In this document: positions 16,310-24,671 of the stretch, in pieces
Layout: each line of letters starts with the position of its first letter
Numbering within the stretch: position 1 is the first letter of the stretch
Assembly: GCA_023248995.1 (NCBI GenBank)
Contig: JAHFDN010000018.1
Coordinates: 1 to 60,089 of the forward strand
Length of the DNA: 60,089 nt
Source: Candidatus Rokuibacteriota bacterium
GTDB taxonomy: Bacteria > Methylomirabilota > Methylomirabilia > Rokubacteriales > CSP1-6
Direction: 5' to 3'
Notes under the pieces: generated by a model
What the model was told of the DNA's origin: nothing
Database searches by the model: none
What the model saw: the letters and a program-made list of their open reading frames with translations, nothing else
Program-made: the position numbers and the translations under genes

Positions 16310-17554
16310 ATGCTGCGCCTCCTCCTGCTGGTCCCGACGACGACCTACCGGACCCAGGACTTTGTCGAGGCCGCGCGCGGGCTCGACGTGGACATGGTGG
16401 TGGCCTCGGAGCGCCCCAACGTCCTGAGCGAGCGGCTCCCCGACAACCTGCTGACCCTGGACTTTGCCGACCCTGAAAAGGCGGCGCGCGAGGTCGCGGC
16501 CCTCGCCCGGATCAAGCCCTTCAACGCGGTGGTGCCGGTGGACGACCGAACCACGGTCGTGGCCGCGGCGATCGCGGCCGCCCTCGGCCTTCCCGGCAAC
16601 TCCGTGGCGGCCGTCGCCGCGACCCGGAACAAGCACCGGATGCGGGAAGCCCTGTCGAAGGCCGGCGTCCCCTCGCCGCCCTACCTCCTCTTCACGCTGG
16701 CCGACGATCCGGCGCTCGCCGCCCCGCGGGTTCCCTACCCGTGCGTTCTCAAGCCCACCCTCCTGGCCGCGAGCCGGGGCGTGATCCGCGCGGACAACGA
16801 GCGGGAATTCGTCGCCGCGTGGAGACGGATCGAAGCCATCCTGAAAACGGATGAGGTCGCGGCGCTCGGCGCGGGCACCGACCAGATCCTGGTGGAGGGG
16901 TTCATCCCGGGGCGGGAGGTGGCGCTGGAGGGATTGCTCGTTAAGGGTGTTCTCCGGGTGCTGGCCCTCTTCGACAAGCCCGACCCCCTCGACGGGCCGT
17001 TCTTCGAAGAAACAATCTACGTTACGCCCTCGCGCCTGCCTGCCGACACAGAGACCGCGATCGCCGACGTCACGGCCTGGGCGGCGCGGGCGCTGGGCTT
17101 GAGCGATGGCCCCATCCACGCCGAGCTCAGGGTGAACGAGGGCGGGGCGTGGGTGATCGAGATCGCCGCGCGCTCCATCGGCGGGCTCTGCTCGCGGACG
17201 CTCCGGTTCGGCACTGGCCTGACGCTCGAGGAGCTGATCCTCCGCCACGCCCTCGGCATCGAGATCGGAAGCCTGGAACGCGCACCCGGCCCCACCGGCG
17301 TGATGATGATTCCGATTCCGCGCGGGGGGATCCTGGAGGAGGTTCGGGGGCTCCCGGCCGCCAAGGCGGTGCCGGGCATCGAGGAGATCACGATCACGAT
17401 CCACCCGGGACAGGAAGTGGTGCCGCTTCCCGAGGGCTCACGCTACCTGGGCTTCATCTTCGCCCGGGGCGAGACGCCGGAAGCGGTGGAGGCCGCCCTG
17501 CGGGAGGCCCATCGACGCCTTGACTTTGGCATCGCCCCCCGCGAAAGAGCCTGA
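16310..17554 (+). CDS. ATP-grasp ligase-like protein
   Basis: A 414-residue ATP-grasp protein, laid out like carbamoyl-phosphate synthase/PurK-type carboxylate-amine ligases. Residues 1-100 are a pre-ATP-grasp Rossmann domain (PFNAVVPVDDR). ATP contacts are predicted at Lys108 (NKHRM), Lys148 (PCVLKPT), Glu196 (ILVEGFIPG) and the metal-binding Glu272 and Glu284 (HAELR, VIEIAARSIGG). The C-terminal 110 residues are the extra domain common to bacilysin/biotin-carboxylase-like members. The acceptor and donor substrates are unknown. It probably makes a peptide-like or amide bond through an acyl phosphate. The start ATG 16310 has only a weak ribosome site, suggesting linkage to the preceding gene. 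Confidence 0.85.
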   Translation: MLRLLLLVPTTTYRTQDFVEAARGLDVDMVVASERPNVLSERLPDNLLTLDFADPEKAAREVAALARIKPFNAVVPVDDRTTVVAAAIAAALGLPGNSVAAVAATRNKHRMREALSKAGVPSPPYLLFTLADDPALAAPRVPYPCVLKPTLLAASRGVIRADNEREFVAAWRRIEAILKTDEVAALGAGTDQILVEGFIPGREVALEGLLVKGVLRVLALFDKPDPLDGPFFEETIYVTPSRLPADTETAIADVTAWAARALGLSDGPIHAELRVNEGGAWVIEIAARSIGGLCSRTLRFGTGLTLEELILRHALGIEIGSLERAPGPTGVMMIPIPRGGILEEVRGLPAAKAVPGIEEITITIHPGQEVVPLPEGSRYLGFIFARGETPEAVEAALREAHRRLDFGIAPRERA

Positions 17555-17599
17555 TAACGCGGCGCGACATCGAGGGCGGGGGGCTCCTTGCGGATGGAG

Positions 17600-17628
17600 T
17601 TGTCTCGACGGAGCCCTTCATGTAGAGT
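17600..17628 (+). promoter_or_regulatory. Promoter for the oligopeptide-type ABC operon
   Basis: TTGTCT (17600-17605) and TAGAGT (17623-17628) are 17 bases apart and lie 48 bases before the binding-protein ATG. This marks a transcription start separate from the selenoprotein group. Confidence 0.5.
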
Positions 17629-17675
17629 CCCCCTACCTGCCGTTTTCCAAACCCTGCTTCACGGGAGGAAGCGCC

Positions 17676-19292
17676 ATGAGTCGGTTCCCTCGGTTGGCGT
17701 TGGTGTTAGGGCTTGCCGGGCTCAGCGCGGTCACGGGCCTGACCGCCATCCCCGCCGTCGGGCAGGCGCCCAAGTCGGGGGGGGTCCTGAACATCATGCA
17801 GCGGGAGGACCCGCCCCAGGGGTTCTCGATCCATGAGACGGCGACGATCTCGACGGTCTGGCCGGGCATGCCCTGCTTCAACAACCTCGTCCTCTTCGAC
17901 CCCTTGAAGAAGACCGAAAGCATGGACACCATCATCGGCGAGCTGGCCGAGAAGTGGTCCTGGCAGGACAACTACCGCAACCTCGTCTTCTTCCTCCGGA
18001 AGGACGTCAAGTGGCACGACGGCAAGCCGTTCACCTCGAAGGACGTGAAGTACACGTTCGACATGGTCCGCGAGGCGCCCGACGCCCAGGCGAAGCTCCG
18101 GATCAACCCGCGCAAGGACTGGTACGCGAACGTCGAGAAGATCGAAGCGGCCGACCCGTACACGGTGGTGTTCCATCTCAAGCGCCCGCAGCCCTCGCTC
18201 CTGATGATGCTCGCGTCCGGCTATTCGCCCGTCTATCCGGCTCACGTGCCCCCGGCAGAGCTCCGCACGACCTGCGTCGGCACCGGCCCCTTCAAGCTGA
18301 AGGAATGGAAGAAGGGCGAGTACATCGATTTCGTGAAGAACGCCGACTACTTCGTCAAGGGCCGCCCGTACCTCGACGGCCTCCGGTACATCCCGATCCA
18401 GGAGCGCGGGACGAAGTTCGCGGCGCTCCAATCCGGCCGGCTGGACGTGGCGTTCCCGGGCGACGCGAGCAAAACGATCGCCGACCAGGTCACCAAGGCG
18501 GAGCCCCGGATCAAGCTCACGATCGCCCACCAGAACGTCAACGACAACCTGCTGCTGAATGTGACCAAGCCTCCCTTCAACAACGTCAAGGTCCGGCAGG
18601 CCATCAGCATGGCGATCGACCGGCGCGCGGCGGTGCAGGCGGTGCACCAGGGCGGGGCCGTCGTCGGCGCGTCCCTGGCCCCCAGGCCGTACGGTGTGTG
18701 GGGCCTGCTCGAGAAGGACCTCGCCGGGCTCCCCGGGTATGGCAAGTCGGCAGACGAGAAGGCCAGGGCGAGAAAACTCCTCATCGAGGCGGGCTTTGGA
18801 CCGGCAAACCCGCTCAAGGTCGAGATGGCGACACGGAACATCCCGATCTACATCGACCTGGCGTCGTTCGTGATCAGCGAGCTGAGGCAGGTCGGGGTGG
18901 AGGCCACGCTCAAGCAGATCGAGACGGCCCAGTGGCACCCGCTCGCCACGCGCAAGGAGTACCAGGCGGGGCCGAACCTCACCGGGATCGGTCCCGACGA
19001 CCCGGACGCGAACTTCTACGAGAACTACGCCTGCGGCTCGCCGCGGAACTACACCGGGTACTGCGACGAGCAGGTCATGAAGATGATCGACCAGCAGTCG
19101 CAGGAGCTGGATCCCAAGAAGCGCGTCCAGATGGTGTGGAATGTCCAGAAGAAGCTGGAGGAGGACGCCGCGCGCCCGATGATCGACTGGCGCCTGGAGC
19201 ACTACCTCCAGTGGCAGTACGTGAAGAACCTCATCCCACACCAGTCCATCTATAACTACGGTCGCATGCAGGAAGTCTGGCTGGACAAGTAA
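17676..19292 (+). CDS. ABC transporter substrate-binding protein, peptide/nickel family (SBP family 5)
   Basis: A 538-residue periplasmic binding protein of the DppA/OppA type. The signal peptide ends near AVGQAPK (residue about 29) and is followed by SGGVLNIMQRED. Family hallmarks include WHDGKPFTSKDVKYTFDMV (about residues 110-130) and AISMAIDRRAAVQAVHQGG. The start at ATG 17676 has GGGAGGAAG upstream; in-frame starts further up would add a non-signal region. It heads an operon with two permeases. Family 5 proteins bind peptides, but also opines, glutathione, nickel complexes and sugars, so the ligand is open. Confidence 0.92.
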   Translation: MSRFPRLALVLGLAGLSAVTGLTAIPAVGQAPKSGGVLNIMQREDPPQGFSIHETATISTVWPGMPCFNNLVLFDPLKKTESMDTIIGELAEKWSWQDNYRNLVFFLRKDVKWHDGKPFTSKDVKYTFDMVREAPDAQAKLRINPRKDWYANVEKIEAADPYTVVFHLKRPQPSLLMMLASGYSPVYPAHVPPAELRTTCVGTGPFKLKEWKKGEYIDFVKNADYFVKGRPYLDGLRYIPIQERGTKFAALQSGRLDVAFPGDASKTIADQVTKAEPRIKLTIAHQNVNDNLLLNVTKPPFNNVKVRQAISMAIDRRAAVQAVHQGGAVVGASLAPRPYGVWGLLEKDLAGLPGYGKSADEKARARKLLIEAGFGPANPLKVEMATRNIPIYIDLASFVISELRQVGVEATLKQIETAQWHPLATRKEYQAGPNLTGIGPDDPDANFYENYACGSPRNYTGYCDEQVMKMIDQQSQELDPKKRVQMVWNVQKKLEEDAARPMIDWRLEHYLQWQYVKNLIPHQSIYNYGRMQEVWLDK

Positions 19293-19321
19293 GGAACCAA
19301 GCCGCCGCACCGGAGTCGGCC

Positions 19322-20272
19322 ACGCGCACATACCTCGTTCAGCGCCTCGGCATCGCCATCGTCACGCTCCTTGGCATGTCCCTCGTGATCTTCGTCCTGC
19401 TGCGGCTGGCCCCCGGCAACATGGTGGATATTCTGTTCTCGACGGGCGGCTACGTCAGCGAGTCGGACAAAGCAGCGATCGAGAAAGAGCTGGGAATTGA
19501 CCGCCCCATCTGGGTCCAGTACGTTGACTGGCTCCGTGACATGGCAACGGGCAAACTCGGCAAGTCCTACCGCTACGATCTACCGGCCTGGGAGCTCATC
19601 AAGCCGCTCATTCCCGTCACCGTCGAGCTGGCGGTCCTCTCGACCATCATCGCGATCCTCCTAGGCGTGCCCACCGGGGTCATCAGCGCCGTGCGCCAGG
19701 ACACCTCCCTCGACTACGTCCTGCGGGTCTTCTCGCTCGCGGGCCTCTCGATGCCGTCGTTCTGGCTGGGGATGGTGATCATCCTGGCACTGGTCGCGTG
19801 GATCGGCTGGATCCCGCCCATCACGTACGTTTCGCCCGCAGAGAACTTCAAGATCCACCTGGTCCAGTTCCTCCTCCCGGCGCTGGCCGTGGGGTACCGC
19901 TCGTCGGCGCTCATCACTCGCATCACGCGCTCCGCCTTGCTGGAGGTCATGCGGGAGGACTACATCCGGACCGCGTGGGCCAAGGGTCAGAGCGGGCGGA
20001 TCGTCATCTGGCGTCATGCGCTCAAAAATGCGATGCTGCCTGTTATCACGGTCATCGGCATCGAGTTCGCATTTCTGATCGGAGGGCTCGTCGTCACGGA
20101 GACGGTCTTCAATCTACCCGGGGTCGCCCGGTTCCTGGTTCAGGCCATTCTCTGGCGCGACTACCCCATTGTGCAGAATATCGTCATGTTTATCGCGATC
20201 GTGGTCGTCTTATCTAACCTGCTGGTGGATCTCCTGTACGGCTGGTTCGATCCGCGCGTGCGCTATGGCTGA
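19322..20272 (+). CDS. ABC transporter permease, DppB family (apparent ACG start)
   Basis: An inner-membrane permease of the DppB type, 316 residues if begun at 19322. The usual N-terminus (x-x-TYLVQRLGIAIVTLLGMSLVIF) is intact in the frame but has no ATG, GTG or TTG before it. The first normal start, ATG 19376, would remove most of TM1. An ACG at 19322 sits at the expected place, 6 bases after GGAG (19312-19315). Either a rare ACG start is used or the ATG has mutated or been misread. The ATPase-docking loop (EVMREDYIRTAWAKGQSGRI) is intact. It overlaps the next permease by 8 bases. Confidence 0.85.
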   Translation, partial: TRTYLVQRLGIAIVTLLGMSLVIFVLLRLAPGNMVDILFSTGGYVSESDKAAIEKELGIDRPIWVQYVDWLRDMATGKLGKSYRYDLPAWELIKPLIPVTVELAVLSTIIAILLGVPTGVISAVRQDTSLDYVLRVFSLAGLSMPSFWLGMVIILALVAWIGWIPPITYVSPAENFKIHLVQFLLPALAVGYRSSALITRITRSALLEVMREDYIRTAWAKGQSGRIVIWRHALKNAMLPVITVIGIEFAFLIGGLVVTETVFNLPGVARFLVQAILWRDYPIVQNIVMFIAIVVVLSNLLVDLLYGWFDPRVRYG

Positions 20273-21185
20273 CAAGCGCTCGACGGTCACGGGGGATGCG
20301 ATCGAGCTGACCCTGCCGGTTGGCCTGGGCCTCCCACGTGTCGGCTTCGGAACCACGATCTGGCGTTTCTGCCGAAGGAAGCCGCTGGGCGCCGCCGGCG
20401 GGCTTCTGACGCTCGCGCTGGTGGTCACGGCTGTCCTGGCCAATTTCCTGGCGACCCAGGACCCGATCGCCACCGACGCGGTCCATACTCTTGCGCGGCC
20501 CTCCCCGCAATTCTGGCTGGGCACCGACCACCTCGGCCGGGACATTTATAGCCGGATCGTCCACGGCGCGCGCGTGTCGCTCATCGTCGGCGTGCTCTCC
20601 ACGCTCCTGGGCTCGGTGCTCGGAGGCCTCATCGGCCTCCTGTCGGGGTACTTCGGCGGCCGGATCGACCTGATCTCTCAGCGGGTCATGGACATCCTGC
20701 AGGGGTTGCCGTTGCTGGTCCTGGCTCTTGTCATGTCGGCGTCACTCGGTCCCTCCATTCAGAACGTCATCCTCGCGATCTCGATTCCGATCATTCCCCG
20801 GGCGGGGCGCGTCATCCGCTCGAGCGTCCTGTCCATCCGCGAAATGCAGTACATCGAGGCGGCGCGCGGGCTCGGGATCGGCCACCTCCGGATCGCCTTC
20901 CGGCACGTGCTCCCGAATACGATCGGCCCCTTCATCGTGCTCACCACCGCCCAGCTGGGGAGCGCGATCCTCGTCGAGGCGGCCCTGTCTTTCCTGGGGG
21001 TCGGCGTGCCCGAGCCCTACCCGTCCTGGGGGCGCATGCTTTCGGTGTCGGCCGCGGAGTACGCGCAGAAGGCGCCCTGGCTCGTCCTGTTCCCCGGCAT
21101 CGCCATCAGCCTGGCGGTCTTTGGTTCGAACCTCCTCGGCGACGCGCTCCGCGATACGTTGGACCCGCGCCTCCGCGGCGGGTGA
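20265..21185 (+). CDS. ABC transporter permease, DppC family
   Basis: A 306-residue second permease. The cytoplasmic N-terminus is followed by TM1 (GLLTLALVVTAVLANFLA), the DppC-type periplasmic marker FWLGTDHLGRDIYSRIVHGAR, and the ATPase loop MQYIEAARGLGIG. The ATG lies 8 bases inside the end of the DppB-like gene. DppD and DppF ATPases normally follow; here a molybdopterin oxidoreductase starts 7 bases later, so the ATPases must be elsewhere. Confidence 0.93.
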   Translation: MADKRSTVTGDAIELTLPVGLGLPRVGFGTTIWRFCRRKPLGAAGGLLTLALVVTAVLANFLATQDPIATDAVHTLARPSPQFWLGTDHLGRDIYSRIVHGARVSLIVGVLSTLLGSVLGGLIGLLSGYFGGRIDLISQRVMDILQGLPLLVLALVMSASLGPSIQNVILAISIPIIPRAGRVIRSSVLSIREMQYIEAARGLGIGHLRIAFRHVLPNTIGPFIVLTTAQLGSAILVEAALSFLGVGVPEPYPSWGRMLSVSAAEYAQKAPWLVLFPGIAISLAVFGSNLLGDALRDTLDPRLRGG

Positions 21186-21192
21186 CCCCTCC

Positions 21193-23232
21193 GTGCGGCG
21201 GGTCGTCCGGACGATGTGCCCGATGAACTGCCACCCGACTCTCTGCGGCATGCTCGTCCAGGTGGAGGACGGTCGGCTGATCGAGGTCAAAGGGGATCCC
21301 GAGAACCCGGACAGCCGGGGCTTCCTCTGCGTGCGGGGGCAGGCCGCCCGCGAGATCATCGGCAACCCGGCCCGGCTCCTCCGCCCGCTGATCCGCGCCG
21401 CCGGCGACGGCTGGCGCGAGGCCGGCTGGGACGAGGCCCTCGACCTCGTCGCGGATCGGATGCGGGCTGTCGGACGGGAGGCGGTGGGTCTCTGGTCCGG
21501 GCACGGCCTCTTCGCCAACAACTACGGCACGCGCATCGGCTCCGAGCTGCTCCGCCGCTTCGCCAACCTCTACGGCTGCCAGTGGTGGAGCCCCACCATG
21601 ATCTGCTGGGGCCTCGGTGCTTTCGGCATCGGGCTCACGGGCGTGCTCGAGACCCACACCAAGGAGGACATGGGCGCCCACGCGGCGCTCGTTCTCCTCT
21701 GGGGCGCCAATCTCGCGAGCCAGCCGAATACGGGGCGTTACCTGGCTGCCGCGCGGCGGCGCGGGGCCTACGTGGTCGTCGTGGATGTCCGGCGGACCGA
21801 GGCCGCCGCCCAGGCGGACGAGGTCCTCATCCTCCGGCCCGGGACCGACGCTGCGCTCGCGCTGGCGATGATGCACGTGATCCTGGCGGAAGGGCTCCAC
21901 GACCGGGAGTTCGTCGCCCGGCACACGGTGGGGTTCGAGGAACTCCGGGCGCACGTCGCCCGCTATGGGCCGGCCTGGGCGGAGGGTGTGACGGGCGTCG
22001 CCGGGGACCGCATCGCCACGCTCGCGCGCCGCTATGCTACGACCCGGCCCGCCATGATCGTCCTGGGGGGCAGCTCCATGCACAAAGGGGCCAACGGCTG
22101 GCAGGGTGGCCGCGCGGTCGCCTGCCTCCCCGCCCTGACCGGCAACGTGGGGGTTCCCGGCGGCGGGCTGGGCCCACGGCACGGCGGCAAGAGCCATGGC
22201 CAGGCGCTCGGGAGGATCGACGCGGCGGAGCGTCGCCCTCCCGGGCGGTACGTGCCGAACCAGATGTCCCGGATCACCGAGGCCCTCCTGGAGGGACGCG
22301 TCAGGGCGCTCTTCCTCTTCGGCACCGACATGCTCTCGTCGTTCGCCGACGCCGGTCAGGTGGCCAAGGGACTCGAGCGGGCCGACCTCGTCGTGAGCTA
22401 CGACCTCTTCATGAACGACACCGCGCGGCGCTTCGCCGACGTCGTCCTGCCGAGTACCTCCTGGCTCGAGGAGGTCGGCTGCAAGAGCACCAACACCCAC
22501 CTCTACCTGATGGAGCGGGCGCTGGAGCCGCCGGGGGACACGCGCCCGCTCGTCTGGATCCTGCGCGAGCTCGCGCGGCGCCTGGGCGTGGCCGACTTCT
22601 ATCCGTGGCAGGAGGACGAGGGCCCGATCGACGCGATCCTGGACCATCCCTCGAGCAGCCACGCCACCGTCGCCAGGCTCCGGGCGGAGGGCGGCATCAG
22701 GGCCCTCGGCATCTCACACGTGGCGCACCCCGACCGGCGCTTTCCGACGCCCTCGGGCAAGGTCGAGTTCTATTCCGAGCGGGCGCTCGCCCTGGGGCTT
22801 CCGCCGCTCCCCGTCTACGAGGAGCTGCCCGCCTCTCCGTACCCGCTCGTCTTCCGCCAGGGCCGGACGCTGACCCAGTTCCACGGCTTCTACGATCACG
22901 GCCGTGCGCTCCCGACCCTCGCGCGGCTGGACCCCGAGCCGTGGCTCTGGATCTCGCCGGCCGACGCCGACCGGCGCGGGCTCCGGGACGGCGTCCCGAT
23001 TCGGATCTTCAACGAGCGCGGGGCGTTCACGGCGCGGGCGCGGGTGACGGATCGGGTGCCGCCGGGGACGGTCTGGATGCGCGACGGCTGGGAGGGGATC
23101 AACCGCCTGACGTCCGGCCGGCCCTCGCTCCCCGACGCGGCGGTGGACGAATTCGGCGCTTTTTCCGGCGGGCAGGCGGCGTTCGACGCCCGGGTCGAGG
23201 TCGCGCCCGAAGAGACGCGACGCGACCGATAG
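21193..23232 (+). CDS. Molybdopterin-dependent oxidoreductase (DMSO reductase/formate dehydrogenase superfamily)
   Basis: A 679-residue cytoplasmic-looking enzyme with no Tat or Sec signal. An N-terminal 4Fe-4S site is formed by Cys9, Cys13, Cys18 and Cys46 (CPMNCHPTLC ... GFLCVRG). The central molybdopterin-binding region follows (GHGLFANNYG; LLWGANLASQPNTGRYLAA; VVDVRRTEAA). The C-terminal guanine-dinucleotide-binding domain starts near LVFRQGRTLTQFHGFYDHG. Start GTG 21193 or ATG 21214 are both possible. It sits between a peptide-type transporter and an aldehyde dehydrogenase, which suggests oxidation or hydration of an imported organic compound. Reaction not assignable; formate dehydrogenase, thiosulfate and acetylene hydratase-like members share this layout. 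Confidence 0.87.
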   Translation: MRRVVRTMCPMNCHPTLCGMLVQVEDGRLIEVKGDPENPDSRGFLCVRGQAAREIIGNPARLLRPLIRAAGDGWREAGWDEALDLVADRMRAVGREAVGLWSGHGLFANNYGTRIGSELLRRFANLYGCQWWSPTMICWGLGAFGIGLTGVLETHTKEDMGAHAALVLLWGANLASQPNTGRYLAAARRRGAYVVVVDVRRTEAAAQADEVLILRPGTDAALALAMMHVILAEGLHDREFVARHTVGFEELRAHVARYGPAWAEGVTGVAGDRIATLARRYATTRPAMIVLGGSSMHKGANGWQGGRAVACLPALTGNVGVPGGGLGPRHGGKSHGQALGRIDAAERRPPGRYVPNQMSRITEALLEGRVRALFLFGTDMLSSFADAGQVAKGLERADLVVSYDLFMNDTARRFADVVLPSTSWLEEVGCKSTNTHLYLMERALEPPGDTRPLVWILRELARRLGVADFYPWQEDEGPIDAILDHPSSSHATVARLRAEGGIRALGISHVAHPDRRFPTPSGKVEFYSERALALGLPPLPVYEELPASPYPLVFRQGRTLTQFHGFYDHGRALPTLARLDPEPWLWISPADADRRGLRDGVPIRIFNERGAFTARARVTDRVPPGTVWMRDGWEGINRLTSGRPSLPDAAVDEFGAFSGGQAAFDARVEVAPEETRRDR

Positions 23233-23241
23233 GAGGCTCCC

Positions 23242-24660
23242 ATGAAGATGTACGTGGCAGGAGAGTGGGTGGACAAGGCGAAGAAGATCGATGTGGTGAA
23301 CCCGTACGACAATTCGGTCGTTGACACCGTGCCCCGGGGTGAGGCGCCCGACGTCGAGCGCGCCCTCGAGAGCGCGACCCGCGGCGCCCAGGTGATGGCC
23401 CGCCTCCCCGGCTACGAGCGCTGGAACATCTTGAAGAAGGCCGCCGATATCATGGCGGCGCGGCAGGAGGAGCTGGGGCAGCTGATCTCGAAGGAGGAGG
23501 GCAAGATCATCGCCGAGGGGCGGCTCGAGGCCAGCCGCGCCGTCGAGACGATCATGGGCTCGGCGGAGGAGGCCAAGCGGCTTCACGGCGAAACCGTCCC
23601 GCTGGACGGCGCCCCTGGCGGGGCCGGCAAGTTCGGCGTCACGCTCCGGGTCCCGTGCGGGGTGGTGGTCGCGATCAGCCCGTTCAATTTCCCCCTGAAC
23701 CTGGTCTGCCACAAGGTGGGCCCGGCGCTGGCGGCGGGCAACGCCGTGGTGATCAAGCCCGCGACCGACACGCCGCTGTCGGCTCTCAGGTTGACCGAGA
23801 TCCTGCTGGAGGCGGGGCTGCCTCCCGAGGGGATCCAGTGCCTGACCGGGCCTGGGGGTGAGATCGGCGACCTCCTGGTTTCCGACCGGCGGGTCAGGAA
23901 GATCACCTTCACGGGGAGCCGCGACGTCGGCGAGGGCATCTGCCGCCTGGCGGGGATCAAGAAGGTCACGATGGAGCTCGGCTCCAACTCGCCGGTCATC
24001 GTGATGCCGGACGCCGATCTCGACAAGGTCGCCGCGGCCGTGGCGGCCACCGGCTACGCCAACGCGGGGCAGGTCTGCATCTCGACCCAGCGCGTGCTCG
24101 CGGCGGGGAAGGTCTACGGCGACTTCTTGGACGCGCTCACACCGCGGGTGGCGGCGCTCACGACCGGGAACCAGCTCGACGAGAGGACCAAGGTCGGCCC
24201 CATGGTGCGCGAGAAAGACGCCGCGCGCGTGGAAGAGTGGGTCAGGGAGGCCGTGTCCTCGGGGGCGCGAGTCGTGGTGGGGGGCCAGCGCCGGGGCGCG
24301 ATCTACGCTCCCACCGTCGTCGCCGACGTCAAGCCGGAGATGCGCGTCTCCTGCGACGAGCTCTTCGGCCCGGCGGTCGCCGTGACGCCCTTCAACGGGA
24401 TCGACGAGGCGATCGCGCTGGCCAACGACACCATCTACGGGCTCGCGGCCGGGATCTTCACCGGAAACCTCGAGTGGGCGATGAAGTTCGCCCGCGAGGT
24501 GCACTCGGGGAACCTCCACATCAACTGGGGCCCCCAGTGGCGCGCCGACCTGATGCCCTACGGCGGCCTCAAAGAGTCCGGCTTCGGCAAGGAAGGCCCG
24601 CGCTACGCGGTGGAGGAGATGACGGAGCTGAAGATGGTGGTCTTCCACCTGTCGGGCTAG
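23242..24660 (+). CDS. NAD(P)-dependent aldehyde dehydrogenase
   Basis: A 472-residue aldehyde dehydrogenase of the lactaldehyde/GapN-like group that oxidises an aldehyde to a carboxylate. Catalytic residues are in place: Asn149 (SPFNFP), Lys172 (IKPATDTP), Glu245 (MELGSNS) and nucleophile Cys279 (GQVCIS). AGGAGG lies 7 bases before the ATG. It lies 9 bases after the molybdopterin enzyme and 11 before the amidase, so the three probably act in one catabolic route. Confidence 0.92.
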   Translation: MKMYVAGEWVDKAKKIDVVNPYDNSVVDTVPRGEAPDVERALESATRGAQVMARLPGYERWNILKKAADIMAARQEELGQLISKEEGKIIAEGRLEASRAVETIMGSAEEAKRLHGETVPLDGAPGGAGKFGVTLRVPCGVVVAISPFNFPLNLVCHKVGPALAAGNAVVIKPATDTPLSALRLTEILLEAGLPPEGIQCLTGPGGEIGDLLVSDRRVRKITFTGSRDVGEGICRLAGIKKVTMELGSNSPVIVMPDADLDKVAAAVAATGYANAGQVCISTQRVLAAGKVYGDFLDALTPRVAALTTGNQLDERTKVGPMVREKDAARVEEWVREAVSSGARVVVGGQRRGAIYAPTVVADVKPEMRVSCDELFGPAVAVTPFNGIDEAIALANDTIYGLAAGIFTGNLEWAMKFAREVHSGNLHINWGPQWRADLMPYGGLKESGFGKEGPRYAVEEMTELKMVVFHLSG

Positions 24661-24671
24661 CCGGCGACCCC

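Noticed and set aside
21193-23232. Selenocysteine in the molybdopterin enzyme
   Set aside because: The frame has no internal TGA and the cluster cysteines are all ordinary Cys codons.
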